Under the pieces are notes generated by a model, which was given only the letters and a program-made list of their open reading frames with translations, searched no databases and was not told the DNA's origin. Of a stretch of DNA of 64,000 bases, positions 49,076-62,000 are shown piece after piece; within the stretch, counting starts at the first letter, position 1, and every line of letters starts with the position of its first letter. The DNA is taken from positions 73,002,520 to 73,066,519 of the forward strand of contig NC_058339.1 in assembly GCF_905475395.1 (NCBI RefSeq), given 5' to 3'. The position numbers were made by a program, and so were the translations under genes. Source of the DNA: Chrysoperla carnea. Its lineage: Eukaryota > Arthropoda > Insecta > Neuroptera > Chrysopidae.

Positions 49076-51160
49076 AATTATTATTTAATGTTTTAATAAT
49101 AAAATTGAGTGTAACTCGCTTTCGATAGTTATTCATTTTTTTTTTAAATTTTTAGTAAATAATTAAAAGAAAAACTTACCGAATTAAGTGTATATTATTT
49201 TAAAAATTCACTTCGTAAAAACAATTTAAAATCCGTGATTTAATAAACAAAATTAAAATTAAAGTTATGAATATGCAGTGTACTCAGGTACTATTATGTT
49301 ATTAATGATAAAATAATTAAGATTCTGATTTGAAAAAAAAAAATCTCTTGTTATGTGCAGGACCCAACTCAGTGCCACTTGGAAATATTTATAATTTCAA
49401 CACAACTCGTGAAAAAAAAAACAATAAGATACTTTTGGAAATTAAAATAAAATGCTATGATTTTCTACGTAAGCATTTTATCATTTATGTAATAATATTG
49501 CCTTCGTTTGAAATTATTAAATTGACTCAAATATACTGTCAATTAGCGTGATAATTCTTTATAGGCTTGTATTTGTGATAATGGGCTCTAGATATCAATT
49601 TTTCTCTTAAAAATCATGTTAACAACTCTATTACCTACTTTATATTCTAAAAAAAGGGTATTGGCAGGGAGTATAGAAGATGGAGGGGGCAGCTAAATCT
49701 AAAAAAAGAGACGAAATTGCATAAAAAATGTAAATTAATATAATTATTTAAATTTGTTAAAAAATAATATTAAATCTTCAATGTAATCCATATATACAAA
49801 CCATAAACTGATATGTCCATCCATACAATTATATTAATAAAGTAGTGTGTCGTTACTATGGTACTCCCTGAAAAAAACTCATGTACGAAGCGAATAGGTA
49901 TTTATTTATTCCATTTTTATAAAATTTGTATCTTTTTAGGCAACACGCATTACATGATTGTAAAATTATTGTAGGAAAATTATATTCGATTATCGGTTTC
50001 ATTAATGCTAAGTTTTATTTAGAATCATAAAAACTTTTCTATAAAGAATTATCGCGATAATTGACTTTCATAGATTTTATGCAGGGCACTGCAGGATAAT
50101 TTGGTGCTTCATGGTGAATGCACGGTTCTGCACATTATTTACTAATCCAGCACACTCTTTTAAAATAAATAATTACCTCATAAAAAACAATCAATTAACA
50201 TATTATGATAATTTTATTATTTTTTTAAGATTTATTTTAGCCTGAGGCCGATTTATGTGTCCGCAACGCGAACTCAATAATACGATGTTTTTTTTTTATG
50301 TAACAATAATGTTATTTTTTTACTATGACTATTTTTTTATTTCAATATCATATTTCTAGTAACATTAGTTAATACACTCATCAAAAGTATTAAAGGAAAA
50401 TTTGGTGAACACAAAAATAATTGAATTTGGAACTTCAATAGATCATTTGAAAACTTGTATTTTCTAGTTTTAGAATATTTTGCTTAAAATTTTCTATCAC
50501 ATACTGCCGCTTTTTACTGGAGATGGAAAGGGTGAATTGAAAGAGCTGAAATGAACTCGAACACTTGCTTATTTTTCTTGAAAATGAGCTGGGAGATTCC
50601 ATGAAAAAGTGTATTATGAATGGAAAAAAAATATTACTGTTTTTGATAGTAAAAAGACTTACTTTAGCATGGTGCCAACACTGTAGTACTTTTATCTTTT
50701 AGTATTTTAAGTATCTAAATAATATTTTTTTTCGTCAACGTTAGTTAAGTTTTCATTATCTTATATATTATTTACTCTAGCAATTTTTGTTCTGCCTTAT
50801 CCTTATCTTCCTTTTTCTTTTATCAAATTCCATGATTTACCCCTCATTTTCAAGCTTTTTATGTCTAGGTTTCACGAAAAATATATTCACGGTCTAAAAA
50901 AGCTCCGCGATCTTAGCACCTCATGTGCGGAATTTCGATTGACCAATTATATCATCTGAAAGGTCAGAAATTGGTCATAAAAGGTCAGTTGGTCTCATTA
51001 ATTGGTCAGCATCAGAAAATTTTTTATTAAAGATTGAAAAAACTCCACCTATGCGCGATCGGGAAGCATTCGCTGATAATTGGTCAGCTAATATAAATAA
51101 TTGGTCAGTTTAATTTTATATTCAAAAAATAATATAATTTCGAAAAAATTTTCAATTTTT

Positions 51161-51425
51161 TCAACATTTGTACTAGGAGAACATAAGTGGGAATTAGTAG
51201 TTCCTGATAAGGAGAAAGGTGAGTAAGTGTTTTCACCCCGAAAGTCTAAAATTTTATTTTGGCAGAAAGTTATTGGTCTGCCCACTAGAGGTCACACTCA
51301 CCAAACACGGGTGTGCAGACCACTAACTTTCTGACTTACGAGCTGACAACAATTACCTTGCTATCAGGTACTACTTATTCCGTCCGTCCTTGATGTTCTC
51401 CTAGTAGAAATGTGAAAAAAATTGA
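51161..51425. repeat. Nested palindromic element
   Basis: ACTAGGAGAACAT on the left is inverted as ATGTTCTCCTAGT on the right. Inner arms AAAGTTATTGGTCTGCCCAC and GTGTGCAGACCACTAACTTT pair around a centre near 51290. Related 'aggcgaacatg' and 'catgttctcctaa' ends recur at about 51466 and 53427, hinting at further copies or a wider element. Confidence 0.65.
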
Positions 51426-51558
51426 AGTTTTTGAACGAAAAAAAACTAATTTTTTCATCATTTACTAGGCGAACATGCTGTGGTGGTAATTTGAAAAAAA
51501 ATGAAAATAAAAATCAGATTTTGCTTAAAAGATTTAATGAACTTTTTTTTAATATATG

Positions 51559-51631
51559 TCCTCACCTAGTTTCGAACCAAGGGACTATTTATTCGAAGTC
51601 AGATACGCTAACCATTATACCATTAGGGCTC
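51559..51631 (-). pseudogene. tRNA-Arg(UCG)-like sequence, degenerate
   Basis: On the minus strand an A-box (TGGTATAATGG), an anticodon loop CTTCGAA (anticodon UCG), a B-box/T-loop (GGTTCGAAA) and partly paired ends (GCCCT/AGGAC) appear in tRNA order and spacing. The anticodon stem is broken: TCTGA is not complemented by the TAAAT that follows. It is probably a tRNA pseudogene or the head of a tRNA-derived SINE, not a working tRNA. Confidence 0.5.
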
Positions 51632-52316
51632 TGTTATTCGTATTAATAAATAATTATATTCATATTTTCGACTTTCTTAAATTATAACAAAAAGTAAAAC
51701 TTATTTTCGGAAAATTTTGAGTAGTATTATTACAAAAAAAAAATGGCAAACGAAGTTTGAAATACTTACCTATCGTGAAGTTCGAAATACTCACCTATTT
51801 TTAACTGAAATAATATTGTATAGCTACAGAGAGATGGGGAAAAATAAAATAAAAACAGGGTTTGAGTTTTCAACTTTATTTAAATGAAATCAAAATACAT
51901 AAAAACTATTTACGAATTACTTGGACATAATTCCATATAATTAATTTCATTTTAAAAAAATTTTTTTGCATCAACTTTTTTTTTACAAACCAAATACCAC
52001 ACAAAAATAAAATGAAAATCCAAAAAGAATATTACGTATTTACAATCCAACTTCTTTATCTCACCTATATTTTATAAGAATTTGTTTGTACCTTTACTAA
52101 AAAAAAATTAATTAGTTAATTAATAATTTTGTTCTGAAAGGAAAAATGGGATAGAATAAAATAAAACAAAATTTAAAATATATAACGATATTTATTTATT
52201 TATATTAATTAGAAAACGTTATCCCGAAAATTGATTTTTTACTATATAAAATAACCATTATTATTATTCATTCAAATTTTTTATAGGTGACATATGTACA
52301 AATATATATAATACAA

Positions 52317-52857
52317 GTGAAAACAAACAATTGACTGAGTTAATTGTTGAAATACCATGCATAGTCAGTGTTGATTTATTTATCACATTACACATACAAA
52401 CATGTGACACATACATAACTGATAATCAAGTATAGTACCTATTATAAAATTTCCGCCTAATTGGCGCCCTCACGAGTAAACAGTGATGTTTATGAAAAAA
52501 AAATTTTACATTTAAACTTTTCTTCTATCTTAACGTTCTTTTGTTCTATTTAACGGTTTACAAGATGGGTCCTACGGACCCAAGACCCAATTCACCTATG
52601 ATGCTCATTTACGAACTTGACCTCACTTTTTACGTCCTGAGTACGCTGTAAAAATTTCAGCTCGATATCTTTTTTCGTTTTTGAGTTATCGTGTCCACAG
52701 ACGGACGGATGGACGGACGGACAACCGGAAATGGACTAATTAGGTGATTTTATGAACACCTATGACAAAATTTTTATACTAACATCATTATTTTTAAGCG
52801 TTACAAACTTGGGACTAAACTTAATATACTATGTATATTTCATATATACATGGTATA
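52317..52857 (+). repeat. Dispersed repeat family A copy inside the large TIR element
   Basis: Highly similar to 20505-21127: the same start (GTGAAAACAAACAATTGACT), the ATACCATGCATAG near-terminal block, the GACGGACGGACAACCGGAAA core and the final TATACATGGTATA. Confidence 0.7.
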
Positions 52858-55800
52858 AAAAGAGTGAAAAATTTAAATAAAAGGAAAAATTCATTTTTTT
52901 AAAAGTAAAAATTATAAAAAAAATATTTCCCCTACTCTTTCTGGTTTATAGTGAAGAGCTGTGCGTAAGTACTCACTGCCCTGATAAAACCATCCGGCTC
53001 AAAGCATGCGCGTTACGACAGAGACAAATTTTTTAATTTTTTTTAATATTAAATTAAACTGACCAATTATTTATATTAGCTGACCAATTATCAGCGAATG
53101 CTTCCCGATCGCGCATAGGTGGAGTTTTTTATTTTTTCTGCGAATGAGGTGCTAAACTTATTAATTGACCTTGATAAACTTTAATCTTTAATAAAAAATT
53201 TTCTGATGCTGACCAATTAATGAGACCAACTGACCTTTTATGACCAATTTCTGACCTTTCAGATGGTATAATTGGTCAATCGAAATTCCGCACATGAGGT
53301 GCTAAGATCGCGGAGCTGTCTAAAAAATATAAATTTAAATAATAAGTTTATTAGGCAAACATGTTAGTTTTTATAGATGATCTCCTTATAGACATACCCT
53401 AGACATGTATAATTACTATTTTTGAAACATGTTCTCCTAATATTAATTGAGGGACTTTTGACTTTTTTTCAACATTTTTCTACGAAATTTGTTGTTAGTT
53501 TTATTTTTCCTTACGGTTCGAGCTAGAAATATACATTATTTATGTTTATAAAAACGTTAAAATTCCAATTCTTTTAAATTTCATTCGTGATTTTTTTTAT
53601 TCTTATATTACTCAAAAATTGCATTTTAGTACATTTTAAAATGGTTTTGAATTCCTATCTTGTGTCCTGTAACATTAATTTCTTAGGTTTTTTTTTTTTA
53701 AAACACAACTCAAACAAAATACAACTATTGTGCAATTCATAGTAACGGGTGTGTCAGTCACGTTTTGTTCTGTAGTTTTAGTCACGATTTATTTTTCTAA
53801 TAAATTTGATTCTAAAATACAAAGGTTCTTTATTTTACCATTTTCCAATAAATGGTTTTATGTATAGTTTGGCCCCAGATACAATTCAATCATAAATTCT
53901 GCATAGAGGAAGATATTCGAAGTTGAACACAGTCTTGAACGCGTTTCCCTTTTGCATGTAGTTTTATGAGTACATTTTTACTACAGAGAGATAAATGCAG
54001 AATTAATCAAAAATAATAATAATAATAATAATAACAAAACTAAAAGCGTTAACATAATATGACGCAAAATAAAACGCATTCGCATTCTTTAATATTTTTG
54101 ATGAGTATACATTAACATCAAGGCCTAGATAAACAAAATTTTTATGCATATGTAAATTAACTGTTGCATCTTGCTTAATTAGCTGGCGCATCCTAATTAA
54201 AAGTATTTATTTACATCCGAATGACAAATATAATATTGAATTCAACGACCATCAAATAAAAAGTAATTTTTAATTCCTCTTGTTTTCAGGGAATAATAAA
54301 AGCAATATAAAAAATTTCTCACATTTTTTGCACTTATTAAAAATGAATATTTATACATTTGTTTCTTTTCATTCAACCGATTATCTCTTGTGAAATTTGG
54401 ACTCCAGATTCGTGATATGCGAACAATAAAAAACCTCTGGGAGAATTAATTATCAAACTTATTAATTCTTTCAATTATTAATTAATTGATTTATTATTAA
54501 TTAATACATCGCAGTCTCAAATCAATCAATGTAATTATTTGAATTTAAACTTTATTAATTCTAATTCGTTCGAAGTTTTGTTAAAATTTTTAATTTGTTC
54601 AGTATAATAAACCTTGAGAATACGGATTTCCTTTTTAAAATTTTTAAATTATTATAATTTAAATTTTAGTTTCTGTTTATTTGAATATTAAATTGTGAGT
54701 TTTCATTTTAAGACAAACCCCGACTTTTGAGTTCTACAAGGTATTAATTTTCCTTTCATTGGGTAAATTTTAAGTTTGCATTTTCAATTATCAATACATA
54801 TATACTGACGATAGAATACTGATAAGTAAGTTTTAAATAATTGGTTTAATAAAACCTTAAAAAACACATGACGCAACTTCTTATCTTTTCGCCAAACCTA
54901 ATAACATTTTATTACTCCAACTTTAGCATTCTTCCACTCCACATCGTACCTAAAGTAAAGGGCTTGATTTTTTTTATATGAAGTTGGAGTAAATCTAAAT
55001 CAATTTTGAAAATTTTAGAGGGACTTCATATAAAAAAATCAAAATTTTTATTTAAAATTACCTTGCTGCTCGTCCATCCTTAATTAGATTTGTTTAAAAG
55101 TCTATTTTTTTTCATATTTTAATTTTTGAGGTTTAAGCCCATCTCTCCCCATTTTTCAAATTACTGCAGAGGTTAGTGGGGATTACTATTTCCAAAGGTC
55201 TAAGGAATGTTCTCAACATTATACAGTATTTTTCGGCGTATTTACTCGACTAAAGTAAGTACTTAAAAATGGTTATTACCTAATTAGCGATTAAAATTCG
55301 CCAGGAATATTTTAAATACAGCTTTCGGTCATAACATATCATAAATAATGCAAACTTTGAAGAATAAATTGGCTATAATTGTTAAAATTATGCAATGGAT
55401 AAAAAATATTAACTTTTTATTTATCTTAAAAATTTATAATAAAATCTATTAAAAAAATTGATTAAAAAAATCTCATAAATTTATGTGAACCAGTCAGAAA
55501 ATTTGCATTTGTCTCGATTCGAAAAACATTAGAAAATGTCATAAAAATTAATCTCACTATTCTATCTTGCCATAGAAATATTTTTCGCTTTAATAATAGG
55601 CTTTTGTCAACTAAGAATAAATCGGTTGGATACGTTTCTAATGATTAATCATAATATGTAAATAACAAAACACAAAATTAATTTTTATAAAATATAAGGA
55701 TTATTAATATTTAAAAAAAAATCAATTCTTTAATATTATACATCCGGTCACGTGTGACAGCAAACACCAATCAGATGTACTTTGCAGGTACCACGTCACG

Positions 55801-56015
55801 CCATATGAAAGACTATGTAAGCTTACAAATACAAAAACATGTAAACTTGCAAATATTTGTTTTTGGTTTTTTAAAATGCAAACAAAATTGATAAGGTAAA
55901 TAGTATTTGTTTTTTTTTAATAATACTTTTTTTGGTGTAGATCAGATACTAATGTAACGTCTAAACCAATTTTTCAAATTTAAGATGAAAGCCTATTACG
56001 AAAGATTGATCACTT

Positions 56016-59000
56016 TTATTTGTAAATTTTTCCACGTTTATGAAAATCCAAAATTGGTTCAAAACTTGGTGAAAATAAAAACGATGGACTAATATTTTCC
56101 GGTCGTTCTTTTGTCTTTTCATTTAAAGTCACATCAAAATTGGATATAATTGTTGCAATTCCTAATTTCACCACCAATGATCCATATCTCATGCCTAGAA
56201 AAAAGAAATTTGTATATGTATAACTAGCACTTAACCACTCGCTTCGCTGAAAAAAACATGGGCATAATAATTACCTAAACACTGTCTAGGCCCAGCACCA
56301 AATCCATAAAAATTAGCTTTTGCTTGTTCTTTGGTTTCTTCATCATTAAAACGATCTGGATTAAACTCCTCCGGTTTTGGATGTATTTTTTCATCATGAT
56401 GTATTGAATACAATGGAAGTATTACTCCTATTCCTGGTTCAATTTTCAAAGCAGGTTCACCTTCCTTTGGTGGTGGGAATTCAAATGTTTGTGTACAAAC
56501 TCGCATTGAGGCCAGAAGTACACCATAAATACGTAACGTTTCTGTATAAAAGACACAAAAATTTGGTTAAAAAAATATGTAACGGTCCAAAACTATTTAA
56601 ATATGATCTATATGCTTCCATTTTAAAAATGTCACGATAAAAACATTAATAAAATGAGAATAAAAAATTGATTATGAAAAAAAATTGTAGGCACTATTGG
56701 ACACTGCCGACAGAAGTGAAAACTTAAAACTTTGGAATATCTGTGTTTTTTTTTTTTTTTTTTTTGAATTTTTTAATTAATTATTTAGGATGTGGATTAT
56801 ATACTATAGGAAGGCACTGAGACGTTCACAGGTTTTGGAACGAAGTTCTTTAACGCAGCTTGCCATAGTGCGAAAACTGGCAAAAACCGTCACGTAACAA
56901 AATGAGATATACTATGTGTGTTTGTATGTGTGTGTGTGTGTGTGTGTATGTGTGTGTCATATTCATAGCAACCACGATATGTTATCCTATTTTGTATAAT
57001 TTTTTTGATATTTTGAAGAGAATTGTCTACAAAAAGGTCATGTGCATTTTTTTGCATAGTCACATATTAAAAAATTTACTGGAAAGTTATTACAAAGCTT
57101 AAAACAAATAATTTTGAAATTTTACCATGCTCACATTCGAATAATTCCATAACAGCAACATATATATGAGTATTTTTACTCATAAATAGCGTTTCCATTC
57201 CTATCGCTTGCTTAATTCGCAAAAAGAAAAATTGTCTTAAATTTTGCACAAATTTTTCAGTAGATTGTTTATTATGTAACTTACCTACGCAAAAAACACA
57301 TGAGACCTTTTCTGTAGAGAGTGTTATTCTTTAAAAAGATGCTTTCGGTACTTTTTTCGCTAAAATCAATAGTGTAGCAGTTATTGCAAACAAACCAAAC
57401 TCATCCCTTCAAACCAAGATGGCGACATTACCCGAGGAGTAGCATCCCGCTTTTTAAAAATTTAAACTTATCTTTGGCCATCCTAACCGTATACAAAAAG
57501 TCGGGCTTCCCCCAAAAAATACGATTTACTATATAGCATTTCGGCTAAGATTACTGTAATATACAATAATAAAATAATACAATAATAAAATCTCTCAACG
57601 TGACCAAAGAAGGTTTCACTTCATAAACAGGGGATGATATCGAAAAATTTATTTACCAAATAAACAGCCATCCAAATAAGTCATTTCTTGTAAACCATCA
57701 AAAGTAATTTGATCATTATATTTACTCTTGATTGTATCAACTTCATCTCGTAATTTTTTGTATACGTCTGGATATGCAGCTACTTCACGTAGAAGAACTC
57801 TAATCACTTGTGCTGCAGTTTCAACGCCATCAAGAAATATTGTAACCATATTTGAAACTACATCATCTCTTGTAAAATCTATAAATTAGAATGCATTTTT
57901 ATTGAATGCGAGTTGAGACGTAGTTATTGAAATAAATACCACGATACTCGAAATAAAATTAATTACTTATTAATATATAAATAAATTACACTTTTTTTTA
58001 AGTGTTGGTATAAGTTGGTTTTACATTTTTATTTTTAACTACGCGAAGAATATTTGTAATCTGTTATAGGAATAAATTTATCTACTGACGATGGTTGCGT
58101 TTCAATCGAAATATCGAAATTTAGCGTAATGTAAGTCTTTTGTATGTATTTTGAAATATTTTTTAAATAGAAAATCTTAATCGAGTAACACGATATTTAT
58201 TTCGAAAACTAGGACCCTATAACCATAGATAAATTAAAATAACCAAGGTAAATTTATCAGAAACCTTATAGGAAATGGCTCCCAGCAAAATTGTCTGAAT
58301 TTTTGGTATTATGTTGTTCTAAGCTTTTTGAATAATGGACACAAATATAGCCCAGTGCACTTACGGACTGACACTAAATTTTTGTATTCATTCATTCGAT
58401 AAGGGATTGTTTGGAGACCTTAAATCTGATTTTGCACAGTCGGGAAGTTAACCCTTTCGCCGCCTTCTTGGAACATGACTTTTTAACGTTTCTTTTTCGT
58501 TCTTTTTTTACCCATGGCAACCATGGTAACCATGAATGTTACCACGGTTGGTTTGCAATCCATTTTTCAAGTTGTGTTATTAAGTAATTATAGGTGTCGA
58601 ATAAAGGGTTTTGATATATTTTTAAATTATTTACTTTACCGCTATTTTTAAGTTGAAGATTATTTAAATAATTACAAAAATCATTAAAAACCAAATTATT
58701 TCTTTCTCTATGACTTAAAACATCACTTATTGCGTTCCTAAAATACATTTCTGCTTTTTTCGGTAATAATCTAAAATAGAATAAAAGTTTAGAATTATTT
58801 ATCTACAAATAAAGATTTACACAAAATACATTATTTTCTAAATCGTAAGCGATGGAAGACTAGTTCGAAAAACAGAAATGTTCACTAATAATTGCAATTC
58901 TTCGCTTTTTTTAAATTTTTTTTCATTAGATTGTCGATAATTTTAGCTTCAAAATCGATTAGTCATTTGGTTAAAAACAAATGTAGCTTGTTCGATTCGG

Positions 59001-62000
59001 ACTGATGTCTAAAAAATGTCCCAGAAATATTTTTCAGAACATAAAAAATTGCAAAAGTTATAAACAATGAAGCAGAGAAATTTGAAATGACATAGGAAAC
59101 CAACTTTACCCATAAATACCCGGATAATTTTCACCTGAAGCTATAGCTTTCAATCTACCTTTTCAAGAAATAATAGGTTGCCAAGTCAACTTGGTGGTTA
59201 GAGTATGGCAACCTTTTTTGAAAAGTTGCCATACTTTTTTCAAAGATTGACATACTTTATCCACCAAGTTGACCGTACTAATTAATATTTCTGGAAAAGG
59301 TAGATCGAAAGCTATAGCTTCACGTGAAAATTACTCGGTTACCTGAAGGGTAAAGTTGGTATCTCAATATGGCATTACAAATTTCACCCCTCCTCCCTCG
59401 GTCTAAACTTTGATACACCATATACTATAAAACTCGTATTTTTAGAACTCTATGCCAATTTGATTTAATCCTGAAGAAATTTGGCCAATAGCCAGAATTT
59501 CAGAAAATAATATATTTTTTTGTGTCTATGATCTTTCAATTTTATTTTACTTACCTAATACGTAGCAATACCGCTAATGCTGGATCCACAACTGTTAATG
59601 TCCAAGTTATGAACAATTTTAAAGGTGAACCAGCTAACAAATCATTAGCAATTGTTTTGAATGGACTTTTTGGATTTTCAAATGAATCCGATTTGATATT
59701 CAATGCAGCTAAAGTAAATACTTCAGTTGCAAAACTACCAGAAAGTTCTTTTGCTTCAATACTATTTTTGGATGAGTCAATATGTTGTTGAATATATGCT
59801 ATAAGGCGTTCACTTACCGAAGACATATTTGGAAACATTTGTTTTAGCTAAAAATCAAATTTTATAGTAAAAAATCACTGCAAAATAAAATTTGTTTTCA
59901 GTGAGTGTTCAAGAAGTATAGTTTTGTGAATTTTGTGTCCCCGCCAATAATTTTCTGATTCACTAAATTATTTTCTTCGTTAGTACATTTATTTTTACAA
60001 CTTTTCTTTTAAAGTAGTCCGACTGTTTGTGCAAGTTCGGTGAATGTTCAGAGCAAAAATTATTTCATTTTAAAATTGTAATTTTGAACACAGTACCTAA
60101 TGGAAGATCTCAAAATAATGTTAATTGTACAAAAATTAATCGGTGATTGAATTTATCACAGATTCTGTTTATGAAAAAAAAAACTTAAAAACATTAGCTT
60201 ACGGTGCTTTCCCAAAAGAAAACATTAAAAAAATTTGGTTTTTGACGCTTTTATGATATTTTCAGAGCATTTTATTACATTTACGTCATACAAATTGCCT
60301 AGTTGTTTACACAGTTGACTACACAATAATCGAACTACTTGAATAACTTTTTCGATTTTACTAATTTAAACCAAAAAATTTTTTTGTTTTTACTCTTCGA
60401 TTTTGTAACATTATAGGTATCTCAAAGTGGATAAGGGAAAATGCTAAATAATAATCCCTCAGGGTAAAATAATCCCTCGTTGTTTTAAGTGAACCATTAA
60501 GATGACTTCCACGTGAACAAATTAATCGTTCAACAAAGACTTATAGCGATGTATAAGCTATTTTGTGTTTCGTAGCAAAAATATTAATTTTACAGCTTTA
60601 TGGTAAGAAAAATTTCAACGTAAAATTTCTTTTTTGTATTAGTTTTCGCCGTTTCGCCGACTGGTTGTTTTACTCTTGGCTTCTGTTGACTTTTAATAAT
60701 ATTATAACACATTTTGATAGGCGTATAATAAATTTTAAGGTCAGTTTTTATAACGATAATCAAATATGTCGTTAAGGGTAGAATGATCCCCTTTATATAC
60801 GTTAAAATGATCCCTATTTTGTGTGTAAAATTATAATAGATATCCCCCATCAATGGTTTTTAAATGTGTTAATTGAGATGAATTTACCAGTGATTTTTGT
60901 TTTCATGCTAATCGTTGATGCAATAATGTAAAAGAACAAATAATATTTTATGTGAATTGTTTGGTAAAAAAAGCAATTGGATCATTTTATCCACCTTATA
61001 TTCTTACTAGGTCAGTAAAACGATCCCTTTTGAGAAATATTAAAAATATTTCGAAGTTATATACATATCTGAAACAGTTTGGCTGTAAATTACATTTTTT
61101 CTTAGTGGTATCATTATAGGACATCTTACCCTTCGTCTAACCGTCTAGGCCGACTTAAAAGACTAACCAGTTGCCTTAGGCGGCAAGATTTTTTTGTCGC
61201 CTAGGGTAAAAATTTGAGAAACTGTTGTCATTAACTCTTGGAAATCATACTTACTTTTAAAGTTGTAAATCCAGGTGTTAAATGAGCCCGTGTAGTTTTC
61301 CATTGCGCTCCTTTCAATATAAAAGGATTATTGCCAGCTATTGGATCTGCTTTTTCACTGATACGTGCTGCATTGTCATGGAAATGATTAAAATGTTTCA
61401 TCATAACATCTCTAGCCAAATTTGCGTCACGAATAAATAGGACAGGGTGACGTCCAAAATACATTCCAATATATTTGTAATCTTTATACTTGCTGAAAAT
61501 TGCGAAAATAAAAATTTTAAAGCTTTAAAATAGTAAGCTCGTGATTGATAGTTTTAGGTTAGGTTAGATTTTCAGCCCAAAAGCTGAAAAGCCTTCAGCC
61601 CGTGAAGGGGGAGGGTATATACAAAAATTGGAAAAATAGGGTTTCTCGCAACATCTGGAATAAAAATATATATGCTTTTCTGAACAAGAAGCCATTGACA
61701 AAATGCGATCTTTACATTCTACAAACTTAAATACCGGCTCGTGGTATATTATGGAAAATTCCTTATTTATACTATTCATATTTTCAGGGAGATAATTTGA
61801 AACTTAAATGCAACAATAAAGACAACAACCAATATCAATATCTCGGAAATTAGGCTTTTGATCGAAATTTGATAAACATATTTTTCGTTCGTTTTTAAAA
61901 GCTTATTCAGGAAGTGTAGAGATCTGAAGTCAATTATAGAGCACCCTGTATATATAGGTATAGGCTGTTTCAGAACGATCACCAACTGATTAGAAAATTT

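Larger units (their letters stand above)
50901..53317. mobile_element. Large TIR element of about 2.4 kb with ATTGGTCA repeats in its arms
   Basis: The left arm (50901-51116) begins AGCTCCGCGATCTTAGCACC. The right arm (53051-53317) ends with the inverse GGTGCTAAGATCGCGGAGCT. The arms are highly similar over 215 bp or more and contain six or more ATTGGTCA/GGTCA repeats; the right arm has about 50 extra bases. No transposase frame survives in between. The interior holds a foldback (51161-51425), a tRNA-like sequence and a family A insertion (52317-52857), so the original element is shorter than the span. Confidence 0.75.
47967..56015. other. Intergenic region between the tandem P450 genes
   Basis: About 8 kb without a gene. 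It contains family A copies (48630-49075 and 52317-52857), the large TIR element at 50901-53317 with its nested foldback and tRNA-like sequence, an (AAT)n tract near 54008-54033, and a hairpin with an ATTTTTTTATATGAAGT arm near 54970-55043. No third P450 exon or P450 relic was recognised. Confidence 0.55.

Noticed and set aside
47967-56015. Search for a third P450 gene or relic between the two copies
   Set aside because: No haem-loop, ExxR or I-helix block was found on either strand in this interval.
59522-59791. Plus-strand frame opposite exon 3 of P450 copy 2
   Set aside because: Complement of a real P450 exon. The minus strand matches the P450 copy 1 exon codon for codon.
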